A stretch of 58,983 nucleotides of DNA from CAYPIE01 sp964410665 (GCA_964410665.1 CAYPIE010000030.1:1-58983), one strand, 5' to 3'. Shown: positions 1-9,424, counted from the first letter of the stretch. The notes: generated from the sequence alone by a model not told the origin. Program-made: numbers and translations.

Positions 1-33
1 TCCTTCGCTAGAGAAGAGACTGTGCACTGCGTA

Positions 34-97
34 GGAACGTAAGTTCCGGAGCTCTGCTCTCTGCCTCTCAAGGCGAGCCCCGGACGTCAGTCCGGGG
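34..97. repeat. Two short palindromes of the planctomycete REP-like type
   Basis: Two hairpins lie next to each other. One is GGAAC-GTAA-GTTCC at 34-47. The other has arms CCCCGGAC (78-85) and GTCCGGGG (90-97) with a 4-nt loop. Both have a very short GTAA/GTCA loop, a form I associate with dispersed palindromes in planctomycete genomes. They sit downstream of the membrane-protein gene at 281-1798. They could act as terminators or be repetitive extragenic palindromes; the sequence does not decide. Confidence 0.55.
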
Positions 98-108
98 GTT
101 CTGACTTA

Positions 109-255
109 CCGCAAGCGCCTCTGCCTCTTTCCCCGCACCGCAAACGCCTCTGCCTCTGCTGCATCGCAATCGCTTCTGCCTCTGCTGCATCGCAATCGCC
201 TCTGCCTCTGCTGCACCGCAATCGCCTCTGCTTCTTGAATCGCAATCGCTCTTAG
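109..255. repeat. 26-nt tandem repeat, five to six units
   Basis: Units begin at about 109, 135, 161, 187 and 213, with a shorter one at about 237, so the spacing is 26 nt. The core is GCAYCGCAATCGCCTCTGCC with small variations. It lies just beyond the stop codon of the gene at 281-1798. The same family occurs at 58915-58983 on the opposite strand, also 3' of a gene. One frame is open and would give an EAEAIAV-like low-complexity peptide, which I regard as chance. Confidence 0.85.
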
Positions 256-280
256 GTGTTCGTCACGCACAACCTTGCAC

Positions 281-1798
281 TTACTCTGGCGCCGCCAGCA
301 GGACTGCAGGGGTGCTGCTGGCAACCTCTTGCCAGCCTTGGTCGCGGAGATATTGCTCCATGGGCGAGTCGACCGCCACCAGGGCTCGCTCGAAGCCGTA
401 TTGTTCGCGCCACTGGTCGATCCGTTCGGGATGCTGTTCCATGCTCTCGACGTACCACTCCAGCCACGCATCGCGGTAGAGTTCGCAGCGGTCGTCCATG
501 AAGATGCGCAGATTTGGCGCATGATAAATCAGGTAGCCGCCGAAGTTGGCATCGTTGAAGATCGGCGTGCCGGGCGACTGAGATCGGGCGTAGGCCTGTA
601 CCGCATCGTTCATCTCGATTGGCACTTGCTTTGGGTCCAGTCCGGCCCAGCCAGCGCCGATGACCGGTACCGCCACCCCAGTAAGCTTTAGTGTCAACGC
701 GACTCCGACGGTGGCCACCGGGAGTACCAACCACCGCCAACTCCAGGGTCGGCCCGCTTTCACCATTGCCTCTGGCTGGATCAGAGTATCGCCCGAGCGG
801 CGGAGCCAGCGGTACCAGAAGGTTGCCGGTAACAAGTCGGCCAGGCAGACTAGGGCCACCATACAGAACAGCGGGCCCTGGCGGATGCTCTTGACGCTCA
901 ACGCGAACCAGACCAGGGGCAACAGCCAGTTGACCCGCGGTCGCTGCCCCCAGGTGCCGGCCAGCATCAGCAGGTAGAAGGCCCCCAACGCGAGCACCAC
1001 CTGGTCCCCCGTCCGCTCCAGGGTCAGGGGGGAGTGCTCGGGAACTACCCGCGGCAACACCGGTGAACCGACGATACTCCACCAAACACGCAACAGATCG
1101 AGGCCGAACGGGTTGACCAGAATGGTGAGGCCACAGCCCAACAAGATCAGAGTAATGGCCGCGAACCGCTGCGGTCGGCTCACCGGGCTATCCCAGCCGA
1201 GCAATCGCCACAGCGTCCAACCGCCTAGGGCCAGGCCGAAGGTGGCAATGCCTGCGAGTACGCCGCCGTGCAAGTTGGTCCACAAGATACACAGCGGGAT
1301 GAGCCCGGCGAGTCGAGCAAGCCCGACGCGACCCCGTTCGAAATCGACCAGGCAACCGACTGTCCAGGCCAGGAAGACCATGGTCCACAAGTGTGGCCGC
1401 ATAAAGAAGTGGTACGCGGCGACATACATGCCCATGCACGTGATACCCACGGCCAAGGGCACGCCCAGGCCGGCCTCGAGCAGCCGGCGGCTGATCCAGG
1501 CGAAGCAGACGGCCAGACCGGTGACCATGGCCAGATGCATCAGGTCCAGCCCACCCACGTCGTGCAAGATCGCCATGCCACATTCGGCCAGCCATTGCTG
1601 CGGCAACCAGGCCTGGCCGGCAAAGGTATAGGTAAATGGATCGGTCCGCATGAAATCCTGATGGGCCAGGATCGACTCACCAACCTTGATGTGCCACAGC
1701 GCTCCCGGATCGCTAAACGGGTGTGTCCGCAAGCTGACCAGTAATAACCCCCAGAGCACCAAGAAGATGCCGACTTCGGCTCGCCACCAGCGACTCAT
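281..1798 (-). CDS. Multi-pass membrane protein, GT-C-like
   Basis: A 505-residue integral membrane protein. Residues 8-22 form the first helix. The following loop, about residues 28-70, has the pattern D-P-G-x-L-W-H ... R-T-D-P-F-T-Y-T-F-A-G ... W-L, typical of an uncharacterised membrane family resembling GT-C/ArnT-type glycosyltransferases. About ten further hydrophobic segments follow. The C-terminal soluble part carries N-F-G-G-Y-L-I-Y and D-D-R-C-E-L-Y, also usual in this family. The ATG at 1796-1798 is the natural start; its ribosome site (GAGA) is weak. It diverges from the ECF sigma gene at 2011, so the 212 bp between them should hold promoters for both. A role in cell-surface glycan or lipid modification is possible but inferred; the substrate is unknown. 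Confidence 0.7.
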   Translation of the reverse strand: MSRWWRAEVGIFLVLWGLLLVSLRTHPFSDPGALWHIKVGESILAHQDFMRTDPFTYTFAGQAWLPQQWLAECGMAILHDVGGLDLMHLAMVTGLAVCFAWISRRLLEAGLGVPLAVGITCMGMYVAAYHFFMRPHLWTMVFLAWTVGCLVDFERGRVGLARLAGLIPLCILWTNLHGGVLAGIATFGLALGGWTLWRLLGWDSPVSRPQRFAAITLILLGCGLTILVNPFGLDLLRVWWSIVGSPVLPRVVPEHSPLTLERTGDQVVLALGAFYLLMLAGTWGQRPRVNWLLPLVWFALSVKSIRQGPLFCMVALVCLADLLPATFWYRWLRRSGDTLIQPEAMVKAGRPWSWRWLVLPVATVGVALTLKLTGVAVPVIGAGWAGLDPKQVPIEMNDAVQAYARSQSPGTPIFNDANFGGYLIYHAPNLRIFMDDRCELYRDAWLEWYVESMEQHPERIDQWREQYGFERALVAVDSPMEQYLRDQGWQEVASSTPAVLLAAPE

Positions 1799-2010
1799 GC
1801 GCGGTTCTCATTTAGATGGTCTTAGGATACGTTTTGCGCAGACAACTATAGAGCATGTTGAGCATCCAGGAGTGGCTGCGCCTTGTCAGGTTTGCACGAA
1901 GGCGATAGCGTAAGCGGCATAACAACATGTCGACGGGCGTCTTGGCCGTCGATTTTTTTCGCTTCGACCAATCGACCTTCGCCTGCATCCCGTCGAAATG
2001 GGTAGGAACC

Positions 2011-2565
2011 ATGAGCACACTCGGCGTAAGTCCCGCTGGCCAGCCGACCGAGGGCACTCCTCAACCGCGATGCCCCGAGGCGACCCTGGTCCGCGCCTTC
2101 AACGAGCTGCGCGATGAACTGATCAGTACCTTGATGTTCCTCCTGGGCAATTCCGACGACGCCCAGGACGTGGCCCAGGATGCCTTTATGAAGTGCTGGC
2201 GTGCCCGCGCCGACTTGGAAAAGGTGCAGAACCTCCGCGCCTGGATCTTCCGGGTCGGACTCAACGCCGCCAAGGACCTGCAACGCTCTGCCTGGAAACG
2301 TCGGTCCAGGCCATTTGTGGGAGAAGAACTCATGCTGGTCGGTCGGGAACAGGCCCCTGCGGATCGCCTGGAAGAACAGGAATCGCTGGAACGCCTGCGT
2401 CAAGCGCTCAATGAACTCCGCCAAGAAGAGCAGGAAGTCTTTCTCCTGCGGCAAAATGGCGGCCTGACTTACGAACAAATCGCCGAGATTCGGCAAAGCC
2501 CCGTCGGTACGGTCAAGACCCAGATGCGCTCGGCCTTACAGAAGCTACGCAAAGTCCTCCAGTAA
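2011..2565 (+). CDS. ECF RNA polymerase sigma factor
   Basis: A 184-residue sigma-70 family protein of the extracytoplasmic-function type. Region 2 contains G-N-S-D-D-A-Q-D-V-A-Q-D-A-F and an R-A-W-I-F-R-V motif for -10 recognition and melting. Region 4 contains L-N-E-L-R-Q-E-E-Q-E-V-F and a helix-turn-helix ending S-P-V-G-T-V-K-T-Q. The frame is open from 1927, but ATG 2011 has TAGGAACC just upstream and gives a normal ECF length. The next gene starts 77 nt downstream and begins with an anti-sigma-like segment before a membrane helix, so the two probably form a sigma/regulator pair. This sigma factor would direct core polymerase to its regulon when the membrane partner releases it. The regulon cannot be seen from here. 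Confidence 0.9.
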   Translation: MSTLGVSPAGQPTEGTPQPRCPEATLVRAFNELRDELISTLMFLLGNSDDAQDVAQDAFMKCWRARADLEKVQNLRAWIFRVGLNAAKDLQRSAWKRRSRPFVGEELMLVGREQAPADRLEEQESLERLRQALNELRQEEQEVFLLRQNGGLTYEQIAEIRQSPVGTVKTQMRSALQKLRKVLQ

Positions 2566-2642
2566 ACCCCATCAGACTCGAAATTCCCTGCCAGCCCGAC
2601 CAATGATGTGTCGTGGGCCTGGCACGGTCAGGAGATAGACGG

Positions 2643-5600
2643 ATGTTGACCCCAGAACAGTGTCAGGAACTGATGCTGGACTACTTGTACGGTTTGCTCA
2701 ATCCCGAGGAAGTCCAGCAGTTTGAAGCCGCCGTAGCGGCGCACCCCGAGTGCGCGGTCGCCCTGGACAAGGCCCGACGCTGGCAGCAGATGCTGGCCCA
2801 GGCGGCCAAGAATGAATTTCCCAATGTGTCCTTCCAAGCCCCAGCGGCTGAGGCGGTCACGACCAAGACTGCCAGCGTCGAGCCTGCCTCGATCTCCACA
2901 GCAACCTCCCGTCGCGGCATCTCCGTGGGCTGGTTCTGGTATGCCGGCACCGCGTTGGCCGTGCTCCTGGCGGTGGCGATTCCCATGGGCCTGGCCCATG
3001 TGCCGTACTGGAAGCAGCAGGAGGTCGTCGCGCAGTTGCGCACCGAGGTCCGCGACCTGGAGCAACGACGCCTCGAGCTGCGGCGCGAACGCGAGGGCAA
3101 CCGCGAGCAGCTACTGGCCCAGCAACAGGCCGCCCAACAAGAGTGGCAAGAAGCCGTGCAGGCCTGGCGGACCGCTCTGGACCAGGCGACCCAGGAGATC
3201 GAACGCAAATCCTTCCAAGTTAGCCTGCAGGGCCCTGAACGTGTCCAACCGGGCGCGGCCAACACCTTCGACATCCGACTCCGCCGCCAACCGCAGGCCA
3301 GGGAACCGGACCAGCCGCCGGTCAAGGTCGAAACCATCGTCCGCGATCAGGGCGGCAAGGAGGTCTACCGCAACGCTCTGGCCCTCAACGACCAGTCGGC
3401 CATGCTCAAGTTGCCACTGGACCTGTGGCAGGATCTCAAGTCGGACGCCGTCCTTTCCCTGGATGTAGTGGCCTACGACGATGAAGGTCGACGCAGCGTG
3501 GTCCAGGAGAAGATCCCACTCGCTCTGCCGGTCTATGTCACCCACCTGATCACTGACAAGCCGATGTATCAGCCCGGGGAGACGGTCTACTACCGAACCC
3601 TGATGCTCGACCGCACCACCTTCCAGCCACCCGCCGAGGAGGTGACCTTCCAGTTCACCATCCACGACCCCTCTGGGGCCCAGGTGCACACCACCGCTGG
3701 TACCAGCACGCTGCAAACCGACGATGGCAAGACCGTCCAAGGTCCCGACGGCAAACCCCTTCGCGGCGTCGGCTGCGGCGCGTTCGTCATCCCACCGGAA
3801 CTGGCCGGCGGCGAGTACACCATCAAGGTCGTCCAAGTCAACACCCTTATCCGGCCCACGGATGCCATCGCCCAGGTCGAGCTCGAGCCGCTCACTGAGC
3901 GGAAGTTCCTGGTCAACAAATACACCCCCGACAAACTCAACAAGAAGCTGGAGTTTGACGGCAAGAGCTACGGCGCTGGCGACGTCGTCATGGCTCGCCT
4001 CGAGGCCAAGCGGGCCCGCGGTGGCATCCCTCTGGCCGATACCCCAGTGCAGGTGCGCGCTGTTGTTGATGGCCAGGAGTTGCCGGTCACCCAGCCGGGC
4101 AAAACTGACCAGGAAGGGGTAGTCCGAGTGCGATTCACTCTGCCCGAGAAGATCGCCAGTGAAGATGCTAGCCTGTCGGTGACCTTCCAGGACAATGAGG
4201 GGCCGGAAACGATTGTCCGGCCGATTCCGCTGTTGCTCAACCGTCTGCAGGTTGAGTTCTTCCCCGAGGGGGGTGACCTGGTTGTGGGGGTCTCTTCCCG
4301 CGTTTACTACCGGGCCCGCACACCCACCGGCAAGCCTGCTGACCTGGCCGGCCGCATCGTCAGCGGCGACCAGGTGGTGGCTGAGACGGCAACCTTGACG
4401 GACGCCGACCATCCGGGAGTCAACCAGGGGTTGGGCATGTTCACCTTCACCCCCGAGGCGGGCAAGCGCTACGAGCTGAAGCTCGACCGACCCAAGCGGA
4501 TCGAAGGGACCTTCACCCTGCCGCCAGTCAAGGTCGACGGGGTCGTGTTGACCATCCCTGAGGGGGTGATCGAGCCCAACCAGGATATCACTCTGACCGT
4601 GCACAGTGCCAACAAGGAGCGGGAACTTCTGGTCGGGGCCTATGTCCGCGGTCAGTTGCTCGACCACCAGCGCATCACCGCCCCGGCTGACCAGGCCACC
4701 AAAGTGACGCTCAAGCCCGAGACCGATGCCGGCGGCGTGGTGCGGGTGACCGTGTTCGAGGTGGCCGGCCGGCAGGATTCTGGGCGTCTCGACCTCAAGC
4801 CGGTCGCCGAGCGGCTGATCTTCCGCGAGCAGGCCCGGCAAGTGGAGCTGACGGTTGAGCCGGACAAGGAACGCTACAGCCCCGGCGGCCAGGTGGAACT
4901 GGCTCTGTCGGCGACCGACGAGAAGGCACAACCGGTCCCGGCAGTGCTGCTGGTCGGGGTGGTGAACCAGAGCGTGATCACCATGGCCGACGATAAAACC
5001 GAGCGGCAGATGCCGACCCACTTCCTGCTCGGAGGCGAGATCCAGAAACCCGAGGAACTCGAGCATGCCGACTTCCTGCTGACCGAGCACCCCAAGGCCG
5101 AGCAGACGCTGGACCTGTTGCTGGGCACCCAGGGCTGGCGGCGCTTCGCCGAGGTCGATCCTGCGGCCAACCTCCAGGAACCCGAACAAGTGCAACGTCT
5201 ACTCGCCGCGACCGGCCTCAAGGCGACTACGCCACGAGAGACGGTGGACCGGACTCTGGAGCAGGTGAATGCTGTGTATGCACCGACGGTCACCGCCCGC
5301 GAGGAGGAACTTCTGCGGGCGGTGATGGACGTCCAGGCGGCCGTGCAGGCCCCGGCCATGAGCGATAAGGAACTGGCCCTCACCCAGCAAATCCAGTCGG
5401 CCGAGGCCGAGCTGGTCGCGGCCCGCGATGAGCTGGACGAACGGGATGAGAACCGGCGAAGTACGCTTGCCTGGATCATTCTGCTCGGCGGTGGAGGGTT
5501 GGCTCTGGGGCTGCTCGTGGTCCTGGGCCGGATGGCCGTCCGCCAGGCGGGCCAACCTCGCGGCCGGCTAGCGGGGGTGGGCTTAGTTCTCACTTCCCTG

Positions 5601-8600
5601 GCGATTGTCTCGGCAGTAGTCCTGCAATGGCTGCAGAAGGCCGATGAAGCGAGATTGGAGATGGCCGTAGCTGAAGGCGCTGTGCCAGGGGAGGTGGAGA
5701 CGCGTGACGGGAGAGAAGACCAAGGAATGGTCAGGGAACGCTTCGCACCGCGTGGGGAGGAGCCCATCATGGAACGCGATGCGGCCAACAGAGCGTTAAA
5801 TGAGGATCGATGGTTCGGGCTCGCGCCTCAAGCCGCACAGGCTGGTGGCGGGCCGCTGGATCTTCCGCTGCCGCCGGGGCCCGCTGGCATGCCGCTCGGC
5901 GGCGGCGGTGGGCCGGCCCAACCCATGGAACAGTTCAAGGCCATGCTGCCCGGGAGAGTCGGCCAGGCACCGCAATTTCGGCACGATCAGGACCTCGGCC
6001 GGGGGACTCGGTTCCCCGTCCCTCGCGATGCGTTGCGCCGCAACCGCGGACTTGTGGCCGAGGCTCGGGTGAAGCGTGAGGAGAAACCGGCCCGGCCGGG
6101 CGAACGCTTCTTTGCTCGTCCGAATGCGAACCAACTCGGGATGGTCCCGCCGCAAGACTTCAAAGAACTGAACCTGGCCCGCGATGAACTTGGCCTCGGC
6201 GGCTTCCCCGGCGGAGCGGGCATCGGCGGCGGCGGCATCGCTGGGATCGGCGGCGGTATTCAGAAACAGGGCGCCGGGATCGGCGGCTTCGCCGGTGTCG
6301 GCGGGCCCGGCTTCGCCCCGGCCGGCGGTCCCATGCCCGGCGGCGGCGAGCCCATGGCTGGCCCCGGCTTTGGCGGGTTCGGTGGACGGCGCCGACTGCG
6401 GCTCTCCGAACGCCTCCTGCAGAGCGAACTGCAGCGACGCCGATCCCGCATGCCGCTGTTCGTCCGCGAGTACGCCCACATCTCCACCGATAAGGCGGGT
6501 GCAGTCCGCAGCGACTTCGCCGAGACCGTGTTCTGGCACCCAGTGATCGTGTTGCCTGAGGATGGCCGGACCAAAGTGAGCTTCAGCCTGTCCCAGGACA
6601 TTACCCAGTATCGGGTCTTGGTGGCGGCGCACACCCTCGACGGACGGGTCGGCGCCACCTACCACACCATCGAGGCCCGCAAGCCGTTTAGCGTGGACCC
6701 GAAGTTGCCGCAGGAGATCACTTCCAGCGACGTCATCGACGTGCCGGTCCGGGTAGTCAACGATTCCGATGATCAGCGGGCCATCCGCTACACCTTCGAC
6801 CCCGACCAGCTGGAGTTCGATGCCACCCGCGCCCCCACGGCCCGGGCCCTCGACGGCAAGTGGACCGACGATGTACAGCTGGCCGCCGACCGCAGCACTC
6901 GGCGCATCTACCGCTTCCGGGCTGGGATCACCGAGGGGAAGGCCGCCCTCCGGGTCAACGGCACCAGCGACCCAGCGGCCGAGCCGGACATCATTGAGCG
7001 GGTGCTGACGGTAGTCCCCGAGGGCTTCCCGGTCAGTGACTCGGTCAGTGGCCAGATCGAGGGCACTGCCGAGGCCGAGATTAACCTGCCCGAACAGACC
7101 GTACCGGGCACCCTGACCGTGCGGACGGATGTCTACCTGTCGACCCTTGCCGACCTGCAAAAGGGCCTCGAAGGGCTGTTGCGTGAGCCACATGGCTGCT
7201 TCGAGCAAACCTCGAGTAGCAACTACCCCAACATCATGATCCTCGACTATCTGGAGTCGAGCGACCAGGTCAAGCCGGAGGTCAGTGCCCGAGCCAAAGG
7301 CCTGCTCGACCGCGGCTACCAACGGCTCATCTCCTTCGAGTGCCAGAAGCCCGGAGGTAACGGCCGCGAGGGCTACGAGTGGTTCGGCGGCACCGCGCCA
7401 CCGCACGAGGCCCTGACCGCCTACGGCTTGTTACAGTTCTGCGACCTGAAGCGGGTGTACAACCAGGTCGATGAGGACATGGTCGAACGCACCAAGCAGT
7501 ACCTGATGGGCCAACGTGACGGCAAGGGCGGGTTCAAGCGCAACCCCCGCGGTCTCGACTCCTTCGGCCGGGCTCCGGACTTGATCACCAACGCCTACAT
7601 CGTCTGGGCCTTGAGCGAGAGTGACCAACATCAGGACGAAAAGCTGGATCTGTCCGTCGAGATCGAGGCCATGCAGAAGCAAGCCGCCGACTCTGAAGAC
7701 CCCTATTTCCTGGCTCTGGTGGCCAACACTCTACTCAACCGTGACCTGAAGGAGGACGCGGTCAAGCTCCTTGAGCGGATCGCTGACAAGCAGGCCGATG
7801 ATGGCTCGCTGACCGGCACCAGTACCAGCATCACCCAGTCGAGCGGCCGCACCCTGGTTATCGAGACCACCGCCCTGGCGGTGCTGGGCTGGCTCAAGGC
7901 CGAGCGGCCCGACCGGTTCACCAAGCCGACCCGGAAGGCGATCACCTGGATCGGTAAGCAGCGTAGCGGCGGCGGTACGTTCGGGTCGACCCAGTCGACG
8001 ATCCTGGCGCTCAAGGCGCTGATCCGCTACACCGAGGCCAACCGCCGTCCGCCGGAGGACGGTGAGATGCGTCTCTACGTCAATGGCCGCCAGGTGGCCA
8101 GCAAGCCGTTTACCCGCGAGGACCGCGACGCCTTGAGCCTGAGTGTGCCCAACCCCGCAGTGCTCAAACCCGGGAAGAACACCGTCAAGGTGGAAATGAC
8201 CACCAAGCATTCCTACCCGTTCACGGTGTCGTGGGAGGCCTCGGCCTTGAAGCCTGCTTCAAACGAAGGCTGTGCAGTGGACCTGACCACTACCCTCGAA
8301 AAGCAGGAAGTGACCGAGGGTAAGACGGTCCGCCTCAACGTCAAACTGGTCAACCGGCTGGACAAGGACCATGGCATGGCCACGGCGATCATCGGCATCC
8401 CGGCCGGCCTGAAACTACCCGAGGACCTCAAGCAGCTCAAGAAGTTGACCGAGATCCCCGAGGACGGCACCGCCCCCCGGCTCGGCTACTTCGAACTGCG
8501 AGGTACCCGTGAACTGATTCTGTACTGGCGGACCCTGGCCGCCAAGCAGGAGGTTGACCTGACCCTGGATCTGATCGCCAACGTCCCGGGTCAGTACCGT

Positions 8601-8699
8601 GGCCCTGCTAGCCGCGGCTACCTGTACTACGACTCCGACGCCAAGGACTGGACCGACCCGCTCGAGGTTACGATCCAACCGGACGCCGCCAGCCGTTAA
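2643..8699 (+). CDS. Alpha-2-macroglobulin family protein with anti-sigma-like N-terminus
   Basis: A 2018-residue protein; ATG 2643 follows AGGAGA. Residues 1-60 resemble an anti-sigma N-terminal helical domain but keep only part of the zinc motif (C7, H34, C37). A membrane helix lies at about 97-119 and a charged coiled coil at about 120-190. Macroglobulin MG2-type repeats start near 304 (TDKPMYQPGE). Two more helices, about 941-962 and 973-995, bracket a short basic loop. A Gly-rich linker spans about 1185-1245. The A2M domain is near 1297 (WHPVIVLPEDG) and a thioester-type motif G-C-F-E-Q has Cys1519 and Gln1522. The family traps proteases that cleave a bait region. The predicted topology puts the N-terminus in the cytoplasm with the sigma factor and the macroglobulin parts outside. 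The sigma coupling is inferred from order and the N-terminal domain. Bacterial homologues commonly pair with penicillin-binding protein 1C; none is seen here. Confidence 0.88.
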   Translation: MLTPEQCQELMLDYLYGLLNPEEVQQFEAAVAAHPECAVALDKARRWQQMLAQAAKNEFPNVSFQAPAAEAVTTKTASVEPASISTATSRRGISVGWFWYAGTALAVLLAVAIPMGLAHVPYWKQQEVVAQLRTEVRDLEQRRLELRREREGNREQLLAQQQAAQQEWQEAVQAWRTALDQATQEIERKSFQVSLQGPERVQPGAANTFDIRLRRQPQAREPDQPPVKVETIVRDQGGKEVYRNALALNDQSAMLKLPLDLWQDLKSDAVLSLDVVAYDDEGRRSVVQEKIPLALPVYVTHLITDKPMYQPGETVYYRTLMLDRTTFQPPAEEVTFQFTIHDPSGAQVHTTAGTSTLQTDDGKTVQGPDGKPLRGVGCGAFVIPPELAGGEYTIKVVQVNTLIRPTDAIAQVELEPLTERKFLVNKYTPDKLNKKLEFDGKSYGAGDVVMARLEAKRARGGIPLADTPVQVRAVVDGQELPVTQPGKTDQEGVVRVRFTLPEKIASEDASLSVTFQDNEGPETIVRPIPLLLNRLQVEFFPEGGDLVVGVSSRVYYRARTPTGKPADLAGRIVSGDQVVAETATLTDADHPGVNQGLGMFTFTPEAGKRYELKLDRPKRIEGTFTLPPVKVDGVVLTIPEGVIEPNQDITLTVHSANKERELLVGAYVRGQLLDHQRITAPADQATKVTLKPETDAGGVVRVTVFEVAGRQDSGRLDLKPVAERLIFREQARQVELTVEPDKERYSPGGQVELALSATDEKAQPVPAVLLVGVVNQSVITMADDKTERQMPTHFLLGGEIQKPEELEHADFLLTEHPKAEQTLDLLLGTQGWRRFAEVDPAANLQEPEQVQRLLAATGLKATTPRETVDRTLEQVNAVYAPTVTAREEELLRAVMDVQAAVQAPAMSDKELALTQQIQSAEAELVAARDELDERDENRRSTLAWIILLGGGGLALGLLVVLGRMAVRQAGQPRGRLAGVGLVLTSLAIVSAVVLQWLQKADEARLEMAVAEGAVPGEVETRDGREDQGMVRERFAPRGEEPIMERDAANRALNEDRWFGLAPQAAQAGGGPLDLPLPPGPAGMPLGGGGGPAQPMEQFKAMLPGRVGQAPQFRHDQDLGRGTRFPVPRDALRRNRGLVAEARVKREEKPARPGERFFARPNANQLGMVPPQDFKELNLARDELGLGGFPGGAGIGGGGIAGIGGGIQKQGAGIGGFAGVGGPGFAPAGGPMPGGGEPMAGPGFGGFGGRRRLRLSERLLQSELQRRRSRMPLFVREYAHISTDKAGAVRSDFAETVFWHPVIVLPEDGRTKVSFSLSQDITQYRVLVAAHTLDGRVGATYHTIEARKPFSVDPKLPQEITSSDVIDVPVRVVNDSDDQRAIRYTFDPDQLEFDATRAPTARALDGKWTDDVQLAADRSTRRIYRFRAGITEGKAALRVNGTSDPAAEPDIIERVLTVVPEGFPVSDSVSGQIEGTAEAEINLPEQTVPGTLTVRTDVYLSTLADLQKGLEGLLREPHGCFEQTSSSNYPNIMILDYLESSDQVKPEVSARAKGLLDRGYQRLISFECQKPGGNGREGYEWFGGTAPPHEALTAYGLLQFCDLKRVYNQVDEDMVERTKQYLMGQRDGKGGFKRNPRGLDSFGRAPDLITNAYIVWALSESDQHQDEKLDLSVEIEAMQKQAADSEDPYFLALVANTLLNRDLKEDAVKLLERIADKQADDGSLTGTSTSITQSSGRTLVIETTALAVLGWLKAERPDRFTKPTRKAITWIGKQRSGGGTFGSTQSTILALKALIRYTEANRRPPEDGEMRLYVNGRQVASKPFTREDRDALSLSVPNPAVLKPGKNTVKVEMTTKHSYPFTVSWEASALKPASNEGCAVDLTTTLEKQEVTEGKTVRLNVKLVNRLDKDHGMATAIIGIPAGLKLPEDLKQLKKLTEIPEDGTAPRLGYFELRGTRELILYWRTLAAKQEVDLTLDLIANVPGQYRGPASRGYLYYDSDAKDWTDPLEVTIQPDAASR

Positions 8700-8721
8700 G
8701 GAAGATCCCTGCCCGAACTGA

Positions 8722-8768
8722 CTGGCTGGGGACCGGGTCACTTTGGAAGTGACCCGGTCCCCAGCCAG
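8722..8768. terminator. Perfect 22-bp hairpin between convergent genes
   Basis: Left arm 8722-8743 and right arm 8747-8768 are exact reverse complements with a 3-nt loop. No T-run follows on either strand. It sits between the stop codons of the convergent genes ending at 8699 and 8783, so it probably serves as a bidirectional terminator or barrier. Confidence 0.75.
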
Positions 8769-8782
8769 GTTCGTTTGCTGAC

Positions 8783-9424
8783 TCATCCCCACTCGGGGTT
8801 GGTGGTGCAAATGTGCGTCCACAAGGACTGGGCCGCTACCGTTGCTGCGAACCTGCCGACATTCAAGGCGATCATGACGGCGAAATGGCTTGCTTCAGTG
8901 CTCTCCACTGCGGTCCAGTCCAGATAACTTGCGATGATCGCGGCATCCTCCTGCGGATCGCTGCCATGGCTGGCTGCGATCTGGGCTGCTCGGGCACTAA
9001 CCCTAGCGACTTGGAGATTGGCATCCACTCCGCAGGCATGTAGGATCACTCGGCACTTGGCCTCGGCCAGCGTCCGGTGATAGCGTGCTGAGTCCCAACC
9101 ATGCTCCCAGGCAACCTGCTCGAGGGCGAGTGGAAAATCATCGAGGATGGCTTCGACGAGGGTCAGGCAGACCAGCCGCCACAACTCATCTTGGCGGGGG
9201 TGGACTACCTGCTCGATTAGCGAGCGGCACTTGCTGCCCTGAGCCAGTCCCGACCAGCGGATCGCTTTCTTCCAGGCTGCACGATATTCTTGCAGATAGG
9301 CGCGAATCCGCCACGCCTCGATGTGTCGTCCATGTTCTTCGAGCCAGTCGGCAAAGACCAACTTGGGCAGGTCCTCCTCAGGTTCGGCGAGACAGGCGGC
9401 AATGAAGGCTGATTCATTGGTCAT
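8783..9424 (-). CDS. TIGR02996 domain protein, paralogue of 13319-14110
   Basis: A 213-residue protein. Residues 1-33 match the Gemmata-type TIGR02996 domain: M-T-N-E-S-A-F, then P-K-L-V-F-A-D-W-L-E-E-H-G. The rest is helical, with repeated short Ala-rich segments, and ends with SLWTHI. The gene at 13319 has the same start, the same A-W-R-I-R and the same SLWTHI end, so the two are paralogues. The frame stays open to 9490, but the family always begins with the short Met-x-[ND]-E segment, which gives ATG 9424. The domain has no established biochemical role; it occurs in many copies in Gemmata genomes. No signal peptide is visible, so it is probably cytoplasmic. It converges on the macroglobulin gene. 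Confidence 0.8.
   Translation of the reverse strand: MTNESAFIAACLAEPEEDLPKLVFADWLEEHGRHIEAWRIRAYLQEYRAAWKKAIRWSGLAQGSKCRSLIEQVVHPRQDELWRLVCLTLVEAILDDFPLALEQVAWEHGWDSARYHRTLAEAKCRVILHACGVDANLQVARVSARAAQIAASHGSDPQEDAAIIASYLDWTAVESTEASHFAVMIALNVGRFAATVAAQSLWTHICTTNPEWG

Noticed and set aside
3111..5195. Long minus-strand frame opposite the macroglobulin gene
   Set aside because: It mirrors the codon structure of a GC-rich gene on the other strand, has no recognisable domain and no ribosome site; the plus-strand protein has clear family motifs.
5796..7406. 536-residue minus-strand frame opposite the macroglobulin A2M domain
   Set aside because: Shadow frame of high-GC coding sequence; composition is Ala/Gly/Val-rich without any motif.
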